Part shown: piece by piece, positions 1 to 9,238 of the stretch
How positions within the stretch are numbered: the first letter of the stretch is position 1
Layout: the number at the start of each line of letters is the position of its first letter
NCBI RefSeq assembly: GCF_947488715.1
Contig: NZ_CANLAG010000001.1
Location: forward strand, 744,001-808,000
Length of the DNA stretch: 64,000 nt
Source of the DNA: an uncultured Tateyamaria sp.
GTDB lineage: Bacteria; Pseudomonadota; Alphaproteobacteria; Rhodobacterales; Rhodobacteraceae
Reading direction: 5' to 3'
Made by a program: the position numbers and the translations under genes
The notes under the pieces: model-generated
Database searches by the model: none
What the model was told of the DNA's origin: nothing
The model's input: only the letters and a program-made list of their open reading frames with translations

Positions 1-571
1 GACGGCTGTAAACCGACCCAAGCTCCAGCCCGATCACGCCTGCGCCGATCACCACCATCTTCTTGGGGATCTTGCCCAGCTCCAGCGCGCCGGTCGAGCT
101 GACCACGACCTTTTCGTCGATCTCGACACCGGGCAATGTCGCCACCTCGGAGCCGGAGGCCACGATGATGTTCTTGGCCTCGTGGACCTCGTCGCCCACC
201 TTGACCTTGCCCGCCTCAGGGATTGAACCCCAGCCCTTGAGCCAGTCGACCGTGTTCTTTTTGAACAGGAATTCAACGCCCTTGGTGTTCTGACCGATGG
301 TGTCGGTCTTGTAGGTCAGCATCTGTTTCCAGTCGACCGAAGGCGATTTGCCCTTGAGACCCATGGCGGCAAAGTTGTGCTCGGCCTCGTGCAGCATGTG
401 GGAGGCGTGCAGCAGTGCCTTGGACGGGATGCAGCCCACGTTCAGGCAGGTGCCGCCCAGCGTCTCGCGCCCTTCGACACAGGCGGTTTTCAGGCCCAGC
501 TGTGCGCAGCGGATGGCGCAGACATAGCCGCCGGGGCCGGAGCCGATGATGATCACGTCGTATGAGGCCAT
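1..571 (-). CDS. lpd: Dihydrolipoyl dehydrogenase (E3), 5' part only
   Basis: This is the FAD-dependent E3 subunit that reoxidises dihydrolipoamide on the E2 lipoyl domains of 2-oxo acid dehydrogenases, passing electrons to NAD+. About 190 N-terminal residues are in the window and the rest lies past the left edge. The start reads [19 protein letters not shown], a Rossmann GxGxxG nucleotide-binding motif. It is followed by the redox-active disulfide motif [13 protein letters not shown], and near the edge by [13 protein letters not shown], the start of the NAD-binding domain. It is last in the suc/odh operon, so it most likely serves the 2-oxoglutarate dehydrogenase complex. It could also be shared with pyruvate dehydrogenase. 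Confidence 0.95.
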   Translation of the reverse strand, partial: MASYDVIIIGSGPGGYVCAIRCAQLGLKTACVEGRETLGGTCLNVGCIPSKALLHASHMLHEAEHNFAAMGLKGKSPSVDWKQMLTYKTDTIGQNTKGVEFLFKKNTVDWLKGWGSIPEAGKVKVGDEVHEAKNIIVASGSEVATLPGVEIDEKVVVSSTGALELGKIPKKMVVIGAGVIGLELGSVYSR

Positions 572-628
572 GGGTGTGGTCCTTTTTGTTGGTGTGGGGC
601 GGGGGCGCTGCCCCCCGGCCTTTGGCCG

Positions 629-657
629 TCCCCCGAGATATTTGGTGCGAAAGGAAG
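629..657. repeat. Short intergenic repeat, copy 1
   Basis: The gap between lpd and the MAPEG gene holds a C-run followed by a TATTT block and GCGAAAGGAAG. A similar string, with a few changes and one inserted T, occurs at 41321-41350, also between two minus-strand genes of an operon. Both copies sit next to GC-rich potential hairpins. This resembles the small dispersed intergenic elements common in Roseobacter genomes. Its function is unknown. Confidence 0.45.
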
Positions 658-658
658 G

Positions 659-1069
659 TTAAAGAAGTGCGGTGATGAGCATTACGGTTGTGGCGGTAAA
701 GCCTGTGTACCAGATCAGCGACCGCCAGGGGACGAGGCCGAAATAGTAGGCGGGGACATAGGCGACGCGTGCGGCGACGTAGATATAGGCGCAGGCGGCA
801 GTGAGCGGGGTTGACTGGTCCGAGATCGCGATGACGGTGCTGGCGATGGCAAAGAGCGCCAGGCTTTCGAAATGGTTTTCCCAGGCGCGGATCAGGCGGG
901 CGGTTTTAGGCGAGACCTGTTCTTTGATGTCACCGCCCAGGCGTGCGCTGTCTCTGGGCGACAAGGTTTTGCCTTGGGGCAATTCGATATTGGTGGGGAT
1001 CGCCATAAGATAGAATTGTGCCGTTTGAAGGAGAGCGGCAAGGGTCAAGGCGGTGAGTTCCGGGGTCAT
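659..1069 (-). CDS. MAPEG family membrane protein
   Basis: This 136-residue protein has about four hydrophobic segments, as in the MAPEG family (membrane-associated proteins in eicosanoid and glutathione metabolism). The third and fourth segments contain ARVAYVPAYYFG, which matches the typical family signature around a conserved Arg and Tyr. Bacterial members are inner-membrane proteins whose substrates are usually unknown, so glutathione transferase activity cannot be inferred. It lies 3 bp downstream of the preceding gene and upstream of lpd, inside the odh operon. It probably shares that transcript but has no evident role in 2-oxoglutarate oxidation. Confidence 0.8.
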   Translation of the reverse strand: MTPELTALTLAALLQTAQFYLMAIPTNIELPQGKTLSPRDSARLGGDIKEQVSPKTARLIRAWENHFESLALFAIASTVIAISDQSTPLTAACAYIYVAARVAYVPAYYFGLVPWRSLIWYTGFTATTVMLITALL

Positions 1070-1072
1070 GGT

Positions 1073-1810
1073 CTACTCGGTGTGATCAGGTTCATCGACG
1101 GGATGGTTGCCGTAGGAAAGAAGAGCGGTCTGCTTTGATTGATCTGCGATCTCCTGGGCTTTGTCTTGTTGTTCTTTTTCGATACCCAGAGCCGCCGTGA
1201 TCCTGCCAAGTGTTTCCCAAGCTTGTGGGCCGTCTGCTAGCGTACTGGTGGCCCCGGCCAGCCCCGCCCCAACCAAAGCCAAAACGCCAAATGCCTGCCC
1301 CAAGGACATCGACCGTGTCACCAATTCGCGTTCAAAGGCTGTCAGGTGTTTGTGAAGCTTTGCTTTTTGCTTGTCCGGCAGATCGGTGGCGTCGACGGCG
1401 CGGCGCAAGTCGCCAAGCAGTGAGTGTATCTTGACCAGACCGGAGTTGGAGATCTCGACTTGCTCTGGCGCCGGAAGAGCGGCTGTACCGTTCCCTGTCG
1501 CACCCACTTTTGCGCCAAGCTTTTCCACAGCCAACTTGTTGTCTTGCCGTTGGATCAGTTTCTGAACGGTATCCCACTTGTTTGAGTAGCTAGATGATCC
1601 GGTCCAAACAGGGCGCTCAACGCTCAATCGCATCGACATCTCATCAAGGAAGTGCAGCAGCAGGTCGTTGTTGACATCTTTCTGACCAGCCGTGTGTCCC
1701 GCATTTGCGTTTTTGGCGACCAAGACTGCACGTTTCGCGACGATCAGCCAGACCTCCAAAGGGTTGTCCGGCAGATCGCCCAAGTCTTCAATGATCGACC
1801 CAAAGTCCAT
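1073..1810 (-). CDS. Hypothetical protein with one predicted membrane segment
   Basis: I do not recognise this 245-residue protein. The N-terminal two thirds is polar and helical-looking. One hydrophobic stretch, SLGQAFGVLALVGAGLAGA, lies at about residues 170-190, with a short polar tail after it, so it may be a C-terminally anchored protein facing the cytoplasm. It sits 38 bp after odhB and 3 bp before the MAPEG gene, in the same orientation. Its base composition looks less GC-rich than odhB, which may mean that it is a later insertion into the operon. The start is the first ATG of the frame; no strong ribosome site distinguishes it. Confidence 0.65.
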   Translation of the reverse strand: MDFGSIIEDLGDLPDNPLEVWLIVAKRAVLVAKNANAGHTAGQKDVNNDLLLHFLDEMSMRLSVERPVWTGSSSYSNKWDTVQKLIQRQDNKLAVEKLGAKVGATGNGTAALPAPEQVEISNSGLVKIHSLLGDLRRAVDATDLPDKQKAKLHKHLTAFERELVTRSMSLGQAFGVLALVGAGLAGATSTLADGPQAWETLGRITAALGIEKEQQDKAQEIADQSKQTALLSYGNHPVDEPDHTE

Positions 1811-1848
1811 GTCAGCATGTTTTCTTGCGTTTTTTGATCATCGCGTCC

Positions 1849-3351
1849 TTACAAATCCATCAACAACCGCCGCGGATCCTCCAACGCTTCTTTCACCCGC
1901 ACGAGGAATGTCACCGCACCTTTGCCGTCCACGATGCGGTGATCGTAGCTGAGCGCCAGATACATCATCGGACGGATCACCACCTGGCCACCGATGGCCA
2001 TGGGGCGGTCCTGGATCTTGTGCATGCCGAGGATACCCGATTGCGGCGGGTTCAGGATGGGCGAGGACATGAGCGAGCCGTAGACGCCGCCGTTCGAGAT
2101 CGTGAACGTACCACCCTGCATCTCGGCCATGGACAGCTTGCCGTCGCGCGCACGGGCGCCTTTCTCGGCGATAGCCTTCTCGATGGCGGCAAAGCTCATG
2201 GCGTCCGCATCGCGGATCACCGGCACCACGAGACCCGTGGGTGTACCCGCGGCAATGCCCATGTGGACAAAGTTCTTGTAGACGATGTCGGTGCCGTCAA
2301 TCTCGGCATTCACCTCCGGCACTTCTTTCAGCGCGTGCACACAGGCCTTGGTAAAGAAGGACATGAAGCCCAGCTTGACCCCGTGCTTCTTCAGGAAAAG
2401 GTCCTTGTACTCGTTGCGCAGGGCCATCACCTCGGTCATGTCGACCTCGTTGTAGGTGGTGAGCATGGCGGCGGTGTTCTGGCTGTCCTTCAGACGCTTG
2501 GCGATGGTCTGGCGCAGGCGGGTCATCTTCACCCGCTCTTCGCGTGCCTCATCATTGGCGGCAACTGGGGCACGCGGGGCGGGCGCGCTCGCCGCAGGCG
2601 GCGGGGCCGAGCGTGCTGCTGCGACGGCCTTGGCCACGTCGTCTTTCATCACGCGACCATCGCGGCCCGATCCGGTCAGGGCGTCGCGGCTGATGCCCGC
2701 CTCGGCCATGGCCTTTTTCGCGGCGGGGGCGTCTTCGACATCTGCCTTGGACGCACTGGCTGCCGGGGCGGCGGAGGGTTCGGAAGAAGCAGCAGGAGCC
2801 GCGCCGGAGGACGAGATCACCGCCAGTTTGGCTGTTGCATCCACGGTCGTCCCCTCGGGGGCCGTGATCTCGGCCAGCACACCGGCGGCGGGGGCGGGCA
2901 CTTCGACGCTGACTTTGTCGGTTTCCAACTCGCAGAGCATTTCGTCTTGCGCCACGCTGTCGCCCACGGCCTTGAACCATGTGCTGACCGTGGCTTCGGT
3001 CACGCTTTCGCCCAAGGTCGGCACCATGACATCGACGCTTTCGCCGCCTGCGGCGGGTGCTTCGGCGGCCGCAGGCGCGGGGGCGGGATCAGCCGCAGGC
3101 GCATCCGCACTTGCCCCCTCGGAGATCGTGGCCAGCAGCGCATCGACGCCAACCGTGTCACCTTCGGCGGCGACGATGTCGCCAAGTGTGCCAGCTACGG
3201 GGCTGGGCACTTCGACGGTGACCTTGTCGGTCTCCAGCTCGCAGAGCATTTCATCAACCGCCACGCTGTCGCCGGGTTTCTTGAACCAGGTGGCGACGGT
3301 GGCTTCGGTGACGCTTTCGCCCAGGGTGGGCACGCGGACTTCGGTGGTCAT
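1849..3351 (-). CDS. odhB: 2-oxoglutarate dehydrogenase E2, dihydrolipoyl succinyltransferase
   Basis: E2 core of the 2-oxoglutarate dehydrogenase complex: it takes the succinyl group from E1 on its lipoyl arm and transfers it to CoA. The 500-residue protein has two lipoyl domains, residues 3-77 (lipoyl Lys43 in ETDKVTVE) and 107-180 (Lys146 in ETDKVSVE), joined by Ala/Pro-rich linkers. An E1/E3-binding domain follows at about 208-243, then the catalytic acyltransferase domain with the active-site motif HRIVDG (His471, Asp475). The E. coli enzyme has one lipoyl domain; two-domain forms occur in Rhodobacteraceae. It lies 4 bp downstream of odhA, so the two are translationally close. Confidence 0.97.
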   Translation of the reverse strand: MTTEVRVPTLGESVTEATVATWFKKPGDSVAVDEMLCELETDKVTVEVPSPVAGTLGDIVAAEGDTVGVDALLATISEGASADAPAADPAPAPAAAEAPAAGGESVDVMVPTLGESVTEATVSTWFKAVGDSVAQDEMLCELETDKVSVEVPAPAAGVLAEITAPEGTTVDATAKLAVISSSGAAPAASSEPSAAPAASASKADVEDAPAAKKAMAEAGISRDALTGSGRDGRVMKDDVAKAVAAARSAPPPAASAPAPRAPVAANDEAREERVKMTRLRQTIAKRLKDSQNTAAMLTTYNEVDMTEVMALRNEYKDLFLKKHGVKLGFMSFFTKACVHALKEVPEVNAEIDGTDIVYKNFVHMGIAAGTPTGLVVPVIRDADAMSFAAIEKAIAEKGARARDGKLSMAEMQGGTFTISNGGVYGSLMSSPILNPPQSGILGMHKIQDRPMAIGGQVVIRPMMYLALSYDHRIVDGKGAVTFLVRVKEALEDPRRLLMDL

Positions 3352-3355
3352 GGTC

Positions 3356-6313
3356 TTATCCTTTGATGGTCAGCGCTTCGTCGACGAGAGCGGCTTGTTG
3401 TGCTTTGTGCTGGCTGGCGAGGCCCGTGGCGGGCGAGGCCGAAGTGGCGCGGCCCACGTAAACCGGGCGCTGGTGCTTGGCCTTGATCCGGGTCAGCACC
3501 CATTCGATGTTGGGCTCGATGAAGGTCCAGCCGCCCTGGTTCTTGGGCTCTTCCTGACACCAGACCATTTCGGCGCCCTTGAACCGCTCCAGTTCCTTGA
3601 CCAGGCTGATCGCCGGGAACGGATAGAACTGTTCGATCCGCATCAGATAGACATCGTCGATCCCGCGGGCATCGCGTTCCTCGAGCAGGTCATAATAGAC
3701 CTTGCCCGAACACATCACGACACGCTTGATCTTGTCATCGGCGGCCAATGTGGTGTCCGAATTGCCCAGTTGTGCGTCATCCCAGAGCACGCGGTGGAAG
3801 CTGGATCCGGTCGTGAACTCCTCGGCCTTGGACACGGCCAGTTTATGACGCAACAGCGATTTGGGCGTCATCAGGATCAGCGGCTTGCGGAAATCGCGGT
3901 GGATCTGGCGGCGCAGGATGTGGAAATAGTTCGCAGGCGTCGTGCAGTTGGCCACGATCCAGTTGTCCTGGCCGCACATCTGCAGGAACCGTTCCAGCCG
4001 GGCCGACGAGTGTTCAGGGCCTTGGCCCTCGAACCCGTGGGGCAGCAGCACCACGAGGCCGGACATCCGCAGCCATTTGCTTTCGCCCGAGGAGATGAAC
4101 TGGTCGAACATGATCTGCGCGCCGTTGGCAAAGTCGCCGAACTGTGCTTCCCAGAGGGTCAGGGCGTTGGGCTCGGCCAGCGAATAGCCGTACTCGAATC
4201 CCAGCACCGCATATTCAGACAGCATCGAGTCGATGACTTCGTATTGCGCCTGGCCCGCGCGGATCGCGTTCAGGGGATAGTACCGTTCTTCGGTGTCCTG
4301 ATTGATCAGGCCGGAATGCCGCTGGCTGAATGTGCCGCGCGTGCTGTCCTGCCCGGCAAGCCGGACGGGGAACCCTTCGGTCAGCAGCGAGCCAAAGGCG
4401 ATGGCCTCGCCGGTGGCCCAATCAAAGCCCTCGCCGCTCTCGAACATCGCCTTTTTGGCATCGAGCAACCGGCCCACCGTCTTGTGCATCGGGAACCCGT
4501 CGGGGGCGGTGGACAGCGCGCGGCCCACATCGGCCAGCGTTTCGGGCGCGATGGCCGTCTTGCCGCGCTGGTAGTCGTCCTTGTTCTTGTCCAGATGCGA
4601 CCACTTGCCGTCCAGCCAGTCGGCCTTGTTCGGTTTGTAGTCCTTGCCGGCCTCGAATTCGTCATTCATGCGGGCCTGGAACGCGGCCTTCATGTCCTCG
4701 ATCTCGCCCTCCGGGATCAGCCCGTCACGGACCAGACGCTCGGTATAGAGTGTGAGCGTCGTCTTTTGCTTTTTGATCTTTTTGTACATCACCGGGTTGG
4801 TGAACATGGGTTCGTCGCCCTCGTTGTGCCCGAACCGGCGGTAGCAGAAGATGTCGATCACGACGTCCTTGCCGAACTTTTGACGGAACTCGGTTGCGAC
4901 CTTGGCGGCGTGCACCACGGCCTCCGGGTCATCGCCGTTCACGTGGAAGATCGGCGCCTCGACCACCAGCGCGTTGTCGGTGGGATAGGGCGAGGAGCGC
5001 GAGAAATGCGGCGCAGTCGTAAACCCGATCTGGTTGTTGACAACGATGTGCATGGTGCCACCCGCCTTGTGACCGCGCAGGCCCGACAGTGCGAAACACT
5101 CGGCCACGACGCCTTGCCCGGCAAAGGCCGCATCGCCGTGCAACAGGATCGGCATCACCGACGTGCGGCTGTCGTCCTTGTATTGATCCTGTTTGGCGCG
5201 GGCCTTGCCCAGAACAACGGGGTTTACCGCCTCGAGGTGCGACGGGTTCGCGGTCAGCGACAGGTGCACCTCGTTGCCGTCAAATTCGCGGTCGGACGAC
5301 GCGCCGAGGTGGTATTTCACATCCCCCGAACCGTCCACATCTTCGGGCTTGAACGACCCACCCTGAAATTCGTTGAAGATCGCCTTGTAGGGTTTCTGCA
5401 TCACGTTGGCGAGCACCGACAGACGGCCCCGGTGGGGCATGCCGATGACGATGTCCCGCACCCCCAGCGCGCCGCCGCGTTTGATGATCTGTTCCATCGC
5501 TGGGATCAGGCTTTCGCCGCCATCGAGGCCAAACCGTTTGGTGCCCATGTATTTGACGTGCAGGAATTTTTCGAACCCTTCGGCCTCGACCATCTTGTTC
5601 AGAATGGCGCGGCGTCCCTCGCGGGAGAACTGGACCTCTTTGCCCAGCCCTTCGATCCGCTCCTTGAGCCACCCGGCCTGTTCGGGGTCGGAAATGTGCA
5701 TGTATTGCAGGGCGAATGTACCGCAATAGGTGCGTTTTACGATGGCCAGAATCTCGCGCATGGACGCAACGTCGAGGCCCAGAACCTTGTCGATAAAGAT
5801 CGGGCGATCCATGTCGGCCTCGGTGAAGCCGTAGGATTTCGGATCCAGTTCCGGGTGCGGGGTCTGGTCGCGCATGCCCAGCGGGTCGAGGTCGGCCACA
5901 AGGTGCCCCCGGATCCGGTAGGCCCGGATGATCATCAGCGCGCGGATACTGTCGAGCACGGCGCGTTTGATCTGGTCATCGCTGACCGCGACGCCCTTTT
6001 CGGCGGCCTTGGCCTTGATCTTGTCACCGGCCCCTTTGACCTCAGGCTCTGGCGCCCATTCGCCGGTGAGGGCGGCGGTCAGATCGTCACCGGGCTGCGG
6101 CGGCCAATCGGCACGCGCCCAGCTTGGCCCCTCGGCCTCGCGTTTGACGCTGACCTCATCGTCGCCCATCGCCTTGAAGAACGCCTGCCAGCTTTCGTCG
6201 ACCGCCGTGGGGTCGTTGGCATAGCGGGCGTACATCTGTTCGAGATACTCCGCATTGTGCCCCTGCATGAAGGACGAGGCATGGAACTGGTCGTTGGGGG
6301 ATTGGTCGGTCAT
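3356..6313 (-). CDS. odhA: 2-oxoglutarate dehydrogenase E1
   Basis: Thiamine-diphosphate-dependent E1 that decarboxylates 2-oxoglutarate and succinylates the E2 lipoyl groups. The 985 residues match the family length (about 930-990). The N-terminal E2-anchoring segment is seen at residues 21-47 ([15 protein letters not shown]). The ThDP/Mg motif starts at GDAAFAGQG (393-401) and ends at NNQIGFTT (426-433). The C-terminal transketolase-like domains contain [19 protein letters not shown] and the terminal [12 protein letters not shown]. It lies 5 bp downstream of an orphan ORF and is followed closely by odhB. A long overlapping open frame on the other strand is discussed under rejected items. 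Confidence 0.98.
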   Translation of the reverse strand: MTDQSPNDQFHASSFMQGHNAEYLEQMYARYANDPTAVDESWQAFFKAMGDDEVSVKREAEGPSWARADWPPQPGDDLTAALTGEWAPEPEVKGAGDKIKAKAAEKGVAVSDDQIKRAVLDSIRALMIIRAYRIRGHLVADLDPLGMRDQTPHPELDPKSYGFTEADMDRPIFIDKVLGLDVASMREILAIVKRTYCGTFALQYMHISDPEQAGWLKERIEGLGKEVQFSREGRRAILNKMVEAEGFEKFLHVKYMGTKRFGLDGGESLIPAMEQIIKRGGALGVRDIVIGMPHRGRLSVLANVMQKPYKAIFNEFQGGSFKPEDVDGSGDVKYHLGASSDREFDGNEVHLSLTANPSHLEAVNPVVLGKARAKQDQYKDDSRTSVMPILLHGDAAFAGQGVVAECFALSGLRGHKAGGTMHIVVNNQIGFTTAPHFSRSSPYPTDNALVVEAPIFHVNGDDPEAVVHAAKVATEFRQKFGKDVVIDIFCYRRFGHNEGDEPMFTNPVMYKKIKKQKTTLTLYTERLVRDGLIPEGEIEDMKAAFQARMNDEFEAGKDYKPNKADWLDGKWSHLDKNKDDYQRGKTAIAPETLADVGRALSTAPDGFPMHKTVGRLLDAKKAMFESGEGFDWATGEAIAFGSLLTEGFPVRLAGQDSTRGTFSQRHSGLINQDTEERYYPLNAIRAGQAQYEVIDSMLSEYAVLGFEYGYSLAEPNALTLWEAQFGDFANGAQIMFDQFISSGESKWLRMSGLVVLLPHGFEGQGPEHSSARLERFLQMCGQDNWIVANCTTPANYFHILRRQIHRDFRKPLILMTPKSLLRHKLAVSKAEEFTTGSSFHRVLWDDAQLGNSDTTLAADDKIKRVVMCSGKVYYDLLEERDARGIDDVYLMRIEQFYPFPAISLVKELERFKGAEMVWCQEEPKNQGGWTFIEPNIEWVLTRIKAKHQRPVYVGRATSASPATGLASQHKAQQAALVDEALTIKG

Positions 6314-6318
6314 TGGAG

Positions 6319-7026
6319 TTACCTTACCGGTTTAGTGACAAAGCTGACTGTCAAAGTTGGATGCAAAGGACTGGGGAGGTCTGGGAGCGCGTCGCGCTTC
6401 ACAAGCATAATTGAAACATCTGTACGGTAGTTTCGTCCATCAGCACTTGTGCTTTGGACGGAGGACTGACCGCGAAGCCCGTAACCCCAGCCGTTAACAC
6501 GATCAGCCTGTTTCAAGGAGGTCAAAAAAACTTCACTTTGTTCGGATGGGACGGTCATCAGAAAACAGGTCGGGGCATCTGTTAGCCGCTGTGGGCCGAG
6601 AGCTAGAAGAGTGTCACTTTTGCGCGCCACAGAAACGGCTGATGCAAAAAATGACGGCATGAGATCTCGTGACCACGCTCGCGTATTTTCCCACGCAGCG
6701 ATAGAATTTTCCTTTGGTGGATTGGCTACGGCCAGAGAGTCTCCGTACGTTGCCGCCAGTGCAGTGCTTGGCAGTATGAGGTGCCAACCTTTGCCATGGA
6801 GAATGTCCAGACGATGAACATGGTCTCCGACGGAAGAACAGGCTTTCATGGCTTCATTGAAAGTTCCATTCGCGAAAAGCGGAGAACCAATAGATGCGAC
6901 ACAGCAGAGGAGGATGACGGCCCGGCGGCACAGCCGGGCATCCCCCGACCGCCCCCCCGGGCGGGGGATATTCCCCCACCCGCGGTCGGGGGATGCCCTC
7001 AGTTTTGAAGCCCAGCGTCGCAGCAT
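6319..7026 (-). CDS. Hypothetical secreted protein; start uncertain
   Basis: Unrecognised ORF between sucD and odhA. From the ATG 2 bp after the sucD stop, the first 30 residues are encoded by a large inverted repeat (6936-6998). They are followed by LCRRAVILLCCVASIGSPLFA, which looks like a signal peptide core. The rest (about 180 residues) has scattered Cys and no motif I know. No other good start gives the same signal peptide, so either translation begins at 7026 and reads through the hairpin, or the true start is a later codon. The base composition is less GC-rich than the flanking TCA genes, which suggests an inserted gene. Confidence 0.5.
   Translation of the reverse strand: MLRRWASKLRASPDRGWGNIPRPGGRSGDARLCRRAVILLCCVASIGSPLFANGTFNEAMKACSSVGDHVHRLDILHGKGWHLILPSTALAATYGDSLAVANPPKENSIAAWENTRAWSRDLMPSFFASAVSVARKSDTLLALGPQRLTDAPTCFLMTVPSEQSEVFLTSLKQADRVNGWGYGLRGQSSVQSTSADGRNYRTDVSIMLVKRDALPDLPSPLHPTLTVSFVTKPVR
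6936..6998 (-). repeat. Large inverted repeat (hairpin) after sucD
   Basis: A perfect 17-bp inverted repeat: 6936-6952 pairs with 6982-6998 (outer arms GGGCATCCCCCGACCGC and its complement). The 29-nt interior itself contains a GGGGGA/TCCCCC hairpin. It begins about 30 bp after the sucD stop in the direction of transcription and has no T-run. That makes it a poor intrinsic terminator, but it could be a processing site, an attenuator that lowers odhAB expression relative to sucCD, or a dispersed palindromic element. Confidence 0.75.
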
Positions 7027-7028
7027 AA

Positions 7029-7913
7029 TCAGCCTTTGATCGCCTCCATTACCGCCTCACCCAGCGTCGCGGGGCTGTCGGCCACCACGATGCCCGCGGA
7101 CCGCATGGCTTCGATCTTGTCCTCGGCACCACCTTTGCCACCGGCGACAATCGCGCCCGCGTGGCCCATACGGCGGCCCGGAGGGGCTGTGCGGCCTGCG
7201 ATGAAACCGGCGGTGGGTTTCCAGCGGCCTGCTTTTTTCTCATCCGCGAGGAACTGGGCGGCGTCCTCTTCGGCGCTGCCGCCGATTTCGCCGATCATGA
7301 TGATGCTTGTGGTCTCTGGATCGGCCAGGAACATCTCGAGCACATCGATATGTTCGGTTCCTTTGATCGGGTCGCCACCGATGCCAACTGCAGAGGACTG
7401 GCCGATGCCCAGATCAGTTGTCTGCTTGACGGCCTCATAGGTCAGCGTGCCTGAGCGGGACACAACCCCGCAGGAGCCGCGCTTGTGAATGTGGCCGGGC
7501 ATGATGCCGATCTTGCAGGCGTCCGGGGTGATAACGCCGGGGCAGTTGGGGCCGATCAGGCGGGATTTCGACCCTTCCAGCGCGCGCTGCACCTTCATCA
7601 TGTCGAGCACCGGGATGCCTTCGGTGATGCAGACGATCAGGGGCATTTCGGCGTCGATTGCCTCGAGGATCGAGTCGGCTGCGAAGGGGGGCGGGACGTA
7701 GATGACGCTCGCGTTTGCGTCCGTCACATCCATCGCCTCGTGGACCGAGTTGAAGACGGGCAGGTCGAGATGGGTCATCCCGCCTTTGCCGGGGGTGACG
7801 CCGCCCACCATTTTGGTGCCGTAGTCGATGGCCTGTTCGGTGTGGAACGTGCCCTGCGAACCGGTCAGGCCCTGGCAGATCACGCGGGTGTTTTCGTCAA
7901 TAAGTACGGCCAT
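7029..7913 (-). CDS. sucD: Succinyl-CoA synthetase alpha subunit
   Basis: Alpha subunit of ADP-forming succinate-CoA ligase, which carries the phosphohistidine intermediate and binds CoA. The 294 residues match the family length. The CoA-binding Rossmann domain opens with [19 protein letters not shown]. The second domain includes [22 protein letters not shown] and the active-site His251 in [10 protein letters not shown]. Unusually, sucD is not adjacent to sucC: four other ORFs, about 2.5 kb in all, lie between them, all in the same direction. The 39-bp gap to the upstream methyltransferase contains a GGAG-like ribosome site before the ATG. Confidence 0.98.
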   Translation of the reverse strand: MAVLIDENTRVICQGLTGSQGTFHTEQAIDYGTKMVGGVTPGKGGMTHLDLPVFNSVHEAMDVTDANASVIYVPPPFAADSILEAIDAEMPLIVCITEGIPVLDMMKVQRALEGSKSRLIGPNCPGVITPDACKIGIMPGHIHKRGSCGVVSRSGTLTYEAVKQTTDLGIGQSSAVGIGGDPIKGTEHIDVLEMFLADPETTSIIMIGEIGGSAEEDAAQFLADEKKAGRWKPTAGFIAGRTAPPGRRMGHAGAIVAGGKGGAEDKIEAMRSAGIVVADSPATLGEAVMEAIKG

Positions 7914-7952
7914 TTGGGGCGTCTCCTTGGAGGGTATTTGAATGGGGATGTG

Positions 7953-8744
7953 TCATTGGGCCACCGGCTTGCGCAGCAGCGCCTTGATGTTGTCGTCGAT
8001 GGGTAGGCCCACGCGGTTGACCAGTTCAACCGTGAAACCCGCGCGTGCAGCAGCGTCGCGCAGGGTGGGCAGCGTAAAGTAGGTGACGTGGTCGGGATAG
8101 CGGAAGCCGCACCAGTTTGCGCCCACGACGCGGCGGTTTACCGATCCGAAATTGGGCACGCGCACATAGGCGGCCCCGCCGGGTTTCAGCGCGCGGAACA
8201 CGCCGCGCAGCACGCCCATCAGGTCAACCTCGTGTTCGAGATAGCTGTGCATGACCACGCCGTCGAACATCTCGGCGTCGAAATCCCAGATTGCCTCGGC
8301 ACCCGCGCCATGCACGCAGTAGCCGCCACGCGCGCGCATCCAATCGTCCGCATAGGCGTGCAGCGCCTTGCTGAGCTCGATCCCGTAGGGCGTAATGGGG
8401 GCAGGCACGTTCATCAGGTTGCCGCAACCGATGTCGAGCACATGGCCGCCGTTGAACCAGGTGTTCATTCGGTGTTGTTTGGATTTGTGCGTCAGCTTGA
8501 GCGACTTACGCAGGGATCGGATGGCCGGGCTGAGGGATGTGGAGCCTTTGGTGGCGTCCTTTTTCTCCTCGTAGGTTTTTTCCCAGGCGAAGTCTTCCTC
8601 GAGCGCGACGTAGTCGACGGGATTGCGCAAATAGGTCAGGTCGCAGGTGCCACAGCGTGCCACGATCCACGGGTCGCGCGAATAGGCGGGCCAGGGTGTC
8701 GCGTCGGTGCCGGTGCAGCTGGGGCAGGGGCGCAGGTCGTTCAT
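7953..8744 (-). CDS. Zinc-ribbon class I SAM-dependent methyltransferase
   Basis: This 263-residue protein starts with a four-cysteine zinc ribbon (CPSC at 7-10 and CGTC at 31-34). A class I methyltransferase fold follows: SAM motif I is HVLDIGCGN, then FDGVVMHSYLEHEVD and LKPGGAAYVRVPNFG. This layout resembles methyltransferases of sugar or surface-polymer biosynthesis, but the substrate cannot be read from sequence. Its start overlaps the stop of the preceding gene by 4 bp (ATGA), so it is translationally coupled within the sucC-sucD interval. No link with succinyl-CoA metabolism is evident. Confidence 0.85.
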   Translation of the reverse strand: MNDLRPCPSCTGTDATPWPAYSRDPWIVARCGTCDLTYLRNPVDYVALEEDFAWEKTYEEKKDATKGSTSLSPAIRSLRKSLKLTHKSKQHRMNTWFNGGHVLDIGCGNLMNVPAPITPYGIELSKALHAYADDWMRARGGYCVHGAGAEAIWDFDAEMFDGVVMHSYLEHEVDLMGVLRGVFRALKPGGAAYVRVPNFGSVNRRVVGANWCGFRYPDHVTYFTLPTLRDAAARAGFTVELVNRVGLPIDDNIKALLRKPVAQ

Positions 8745-9238
8745 TCGGGCAGCCCCATGCCAGCGGGCAGGCGATCCACCCCGATGAATGTCTGGGTGCC
8801 ACGGGTGCCGATATGCACAACCGCCACGCGACCGCGCAGCAGTTCGCGCCCTTCGATATAGGCGGTGCCTGCCTCGGGCGCATATGGCGCGGGCAAGGGG
8901 ATCGGAGTGCCAAAGACGGGCGGTGTCGCCATCTTGGCCTGTACGGCGCGCAAGGCGGCGGGCATATCACCGTCGAACTGGACCTCGCACCGGCGTTCGG
9001 CATGGGCGGGCGCGGTTGGGGCGGGTTCCAGCGAGGTGTCCCAAAAGGTCAGGGCAAAGGGCAGCGGCACGCCTGCGACCGATTGCATGTTCGCGCGCGC
9101 CTGTTCGGCGGTCTGCCCGGCCTTGAAACAATAGGTCGTAAACGCTGTCACGGCGGGGTGCGCCCCACCGGCAGCGGCGTTGCCCGCCAGCGCGCAGGCC
9201 AAAGCGGCCCATGCCATATGCCGGACGCCTAGCGCCAT
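8741..9238 (-). CDS. Hypothetical secreted protein
   Basis: This is a 165-residue protein from the chosen ATG. That start places a signal peptide (MAWAALACALAGNAAAGG, internal Met8) at the N-terminus; the open frame extends further upstream but only as antisense-like sequence over the neighbouring gene. The mature part has two Cys, one in TYCFKAGQT and one in RCEVQFDG, and no motif I recognise. The start overlaps the upstream lipoprotein stop by 10 bp and the end overlaps the methyltransferase start by 4 bp, so these small genes form a tightly coupled block. It probably acts in the periplasm. Confidence 0.65.
   Translation of the reverse strand: MALGVRHMAWAALACALAGNAAAGGAHPAVTAFTTYCFKAGQTAEQARANMQSVAGVPLPFALTFWDTSLEPAPTAPAHAERRCEVQFDGDMPAALRAVQAKMATPPVFGTPIPLPAPYAPEAGTAYIEGRELLRGRVAVVHIGTRGTQTFIGVDRLPAGMGLPE

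Noticed and set aside
1825-3366. A 513-codon plus-strand frame opposite odhB
   Set aside because: Antisense to odhB; the product is His/Gly-rich low-complexity sequence typical of GC-skewed codons read backwards.
2456-6430. A 1324-codon open frame on the plus strand opposite odhA/odhB
   Set aside because: It lies entirely antisense to odhB and odhA, whose sense frames have all expected motifs. Long antisense frames are expected in high-GC genes because stops are rare in that frame. Its translation has no recognisable domain.
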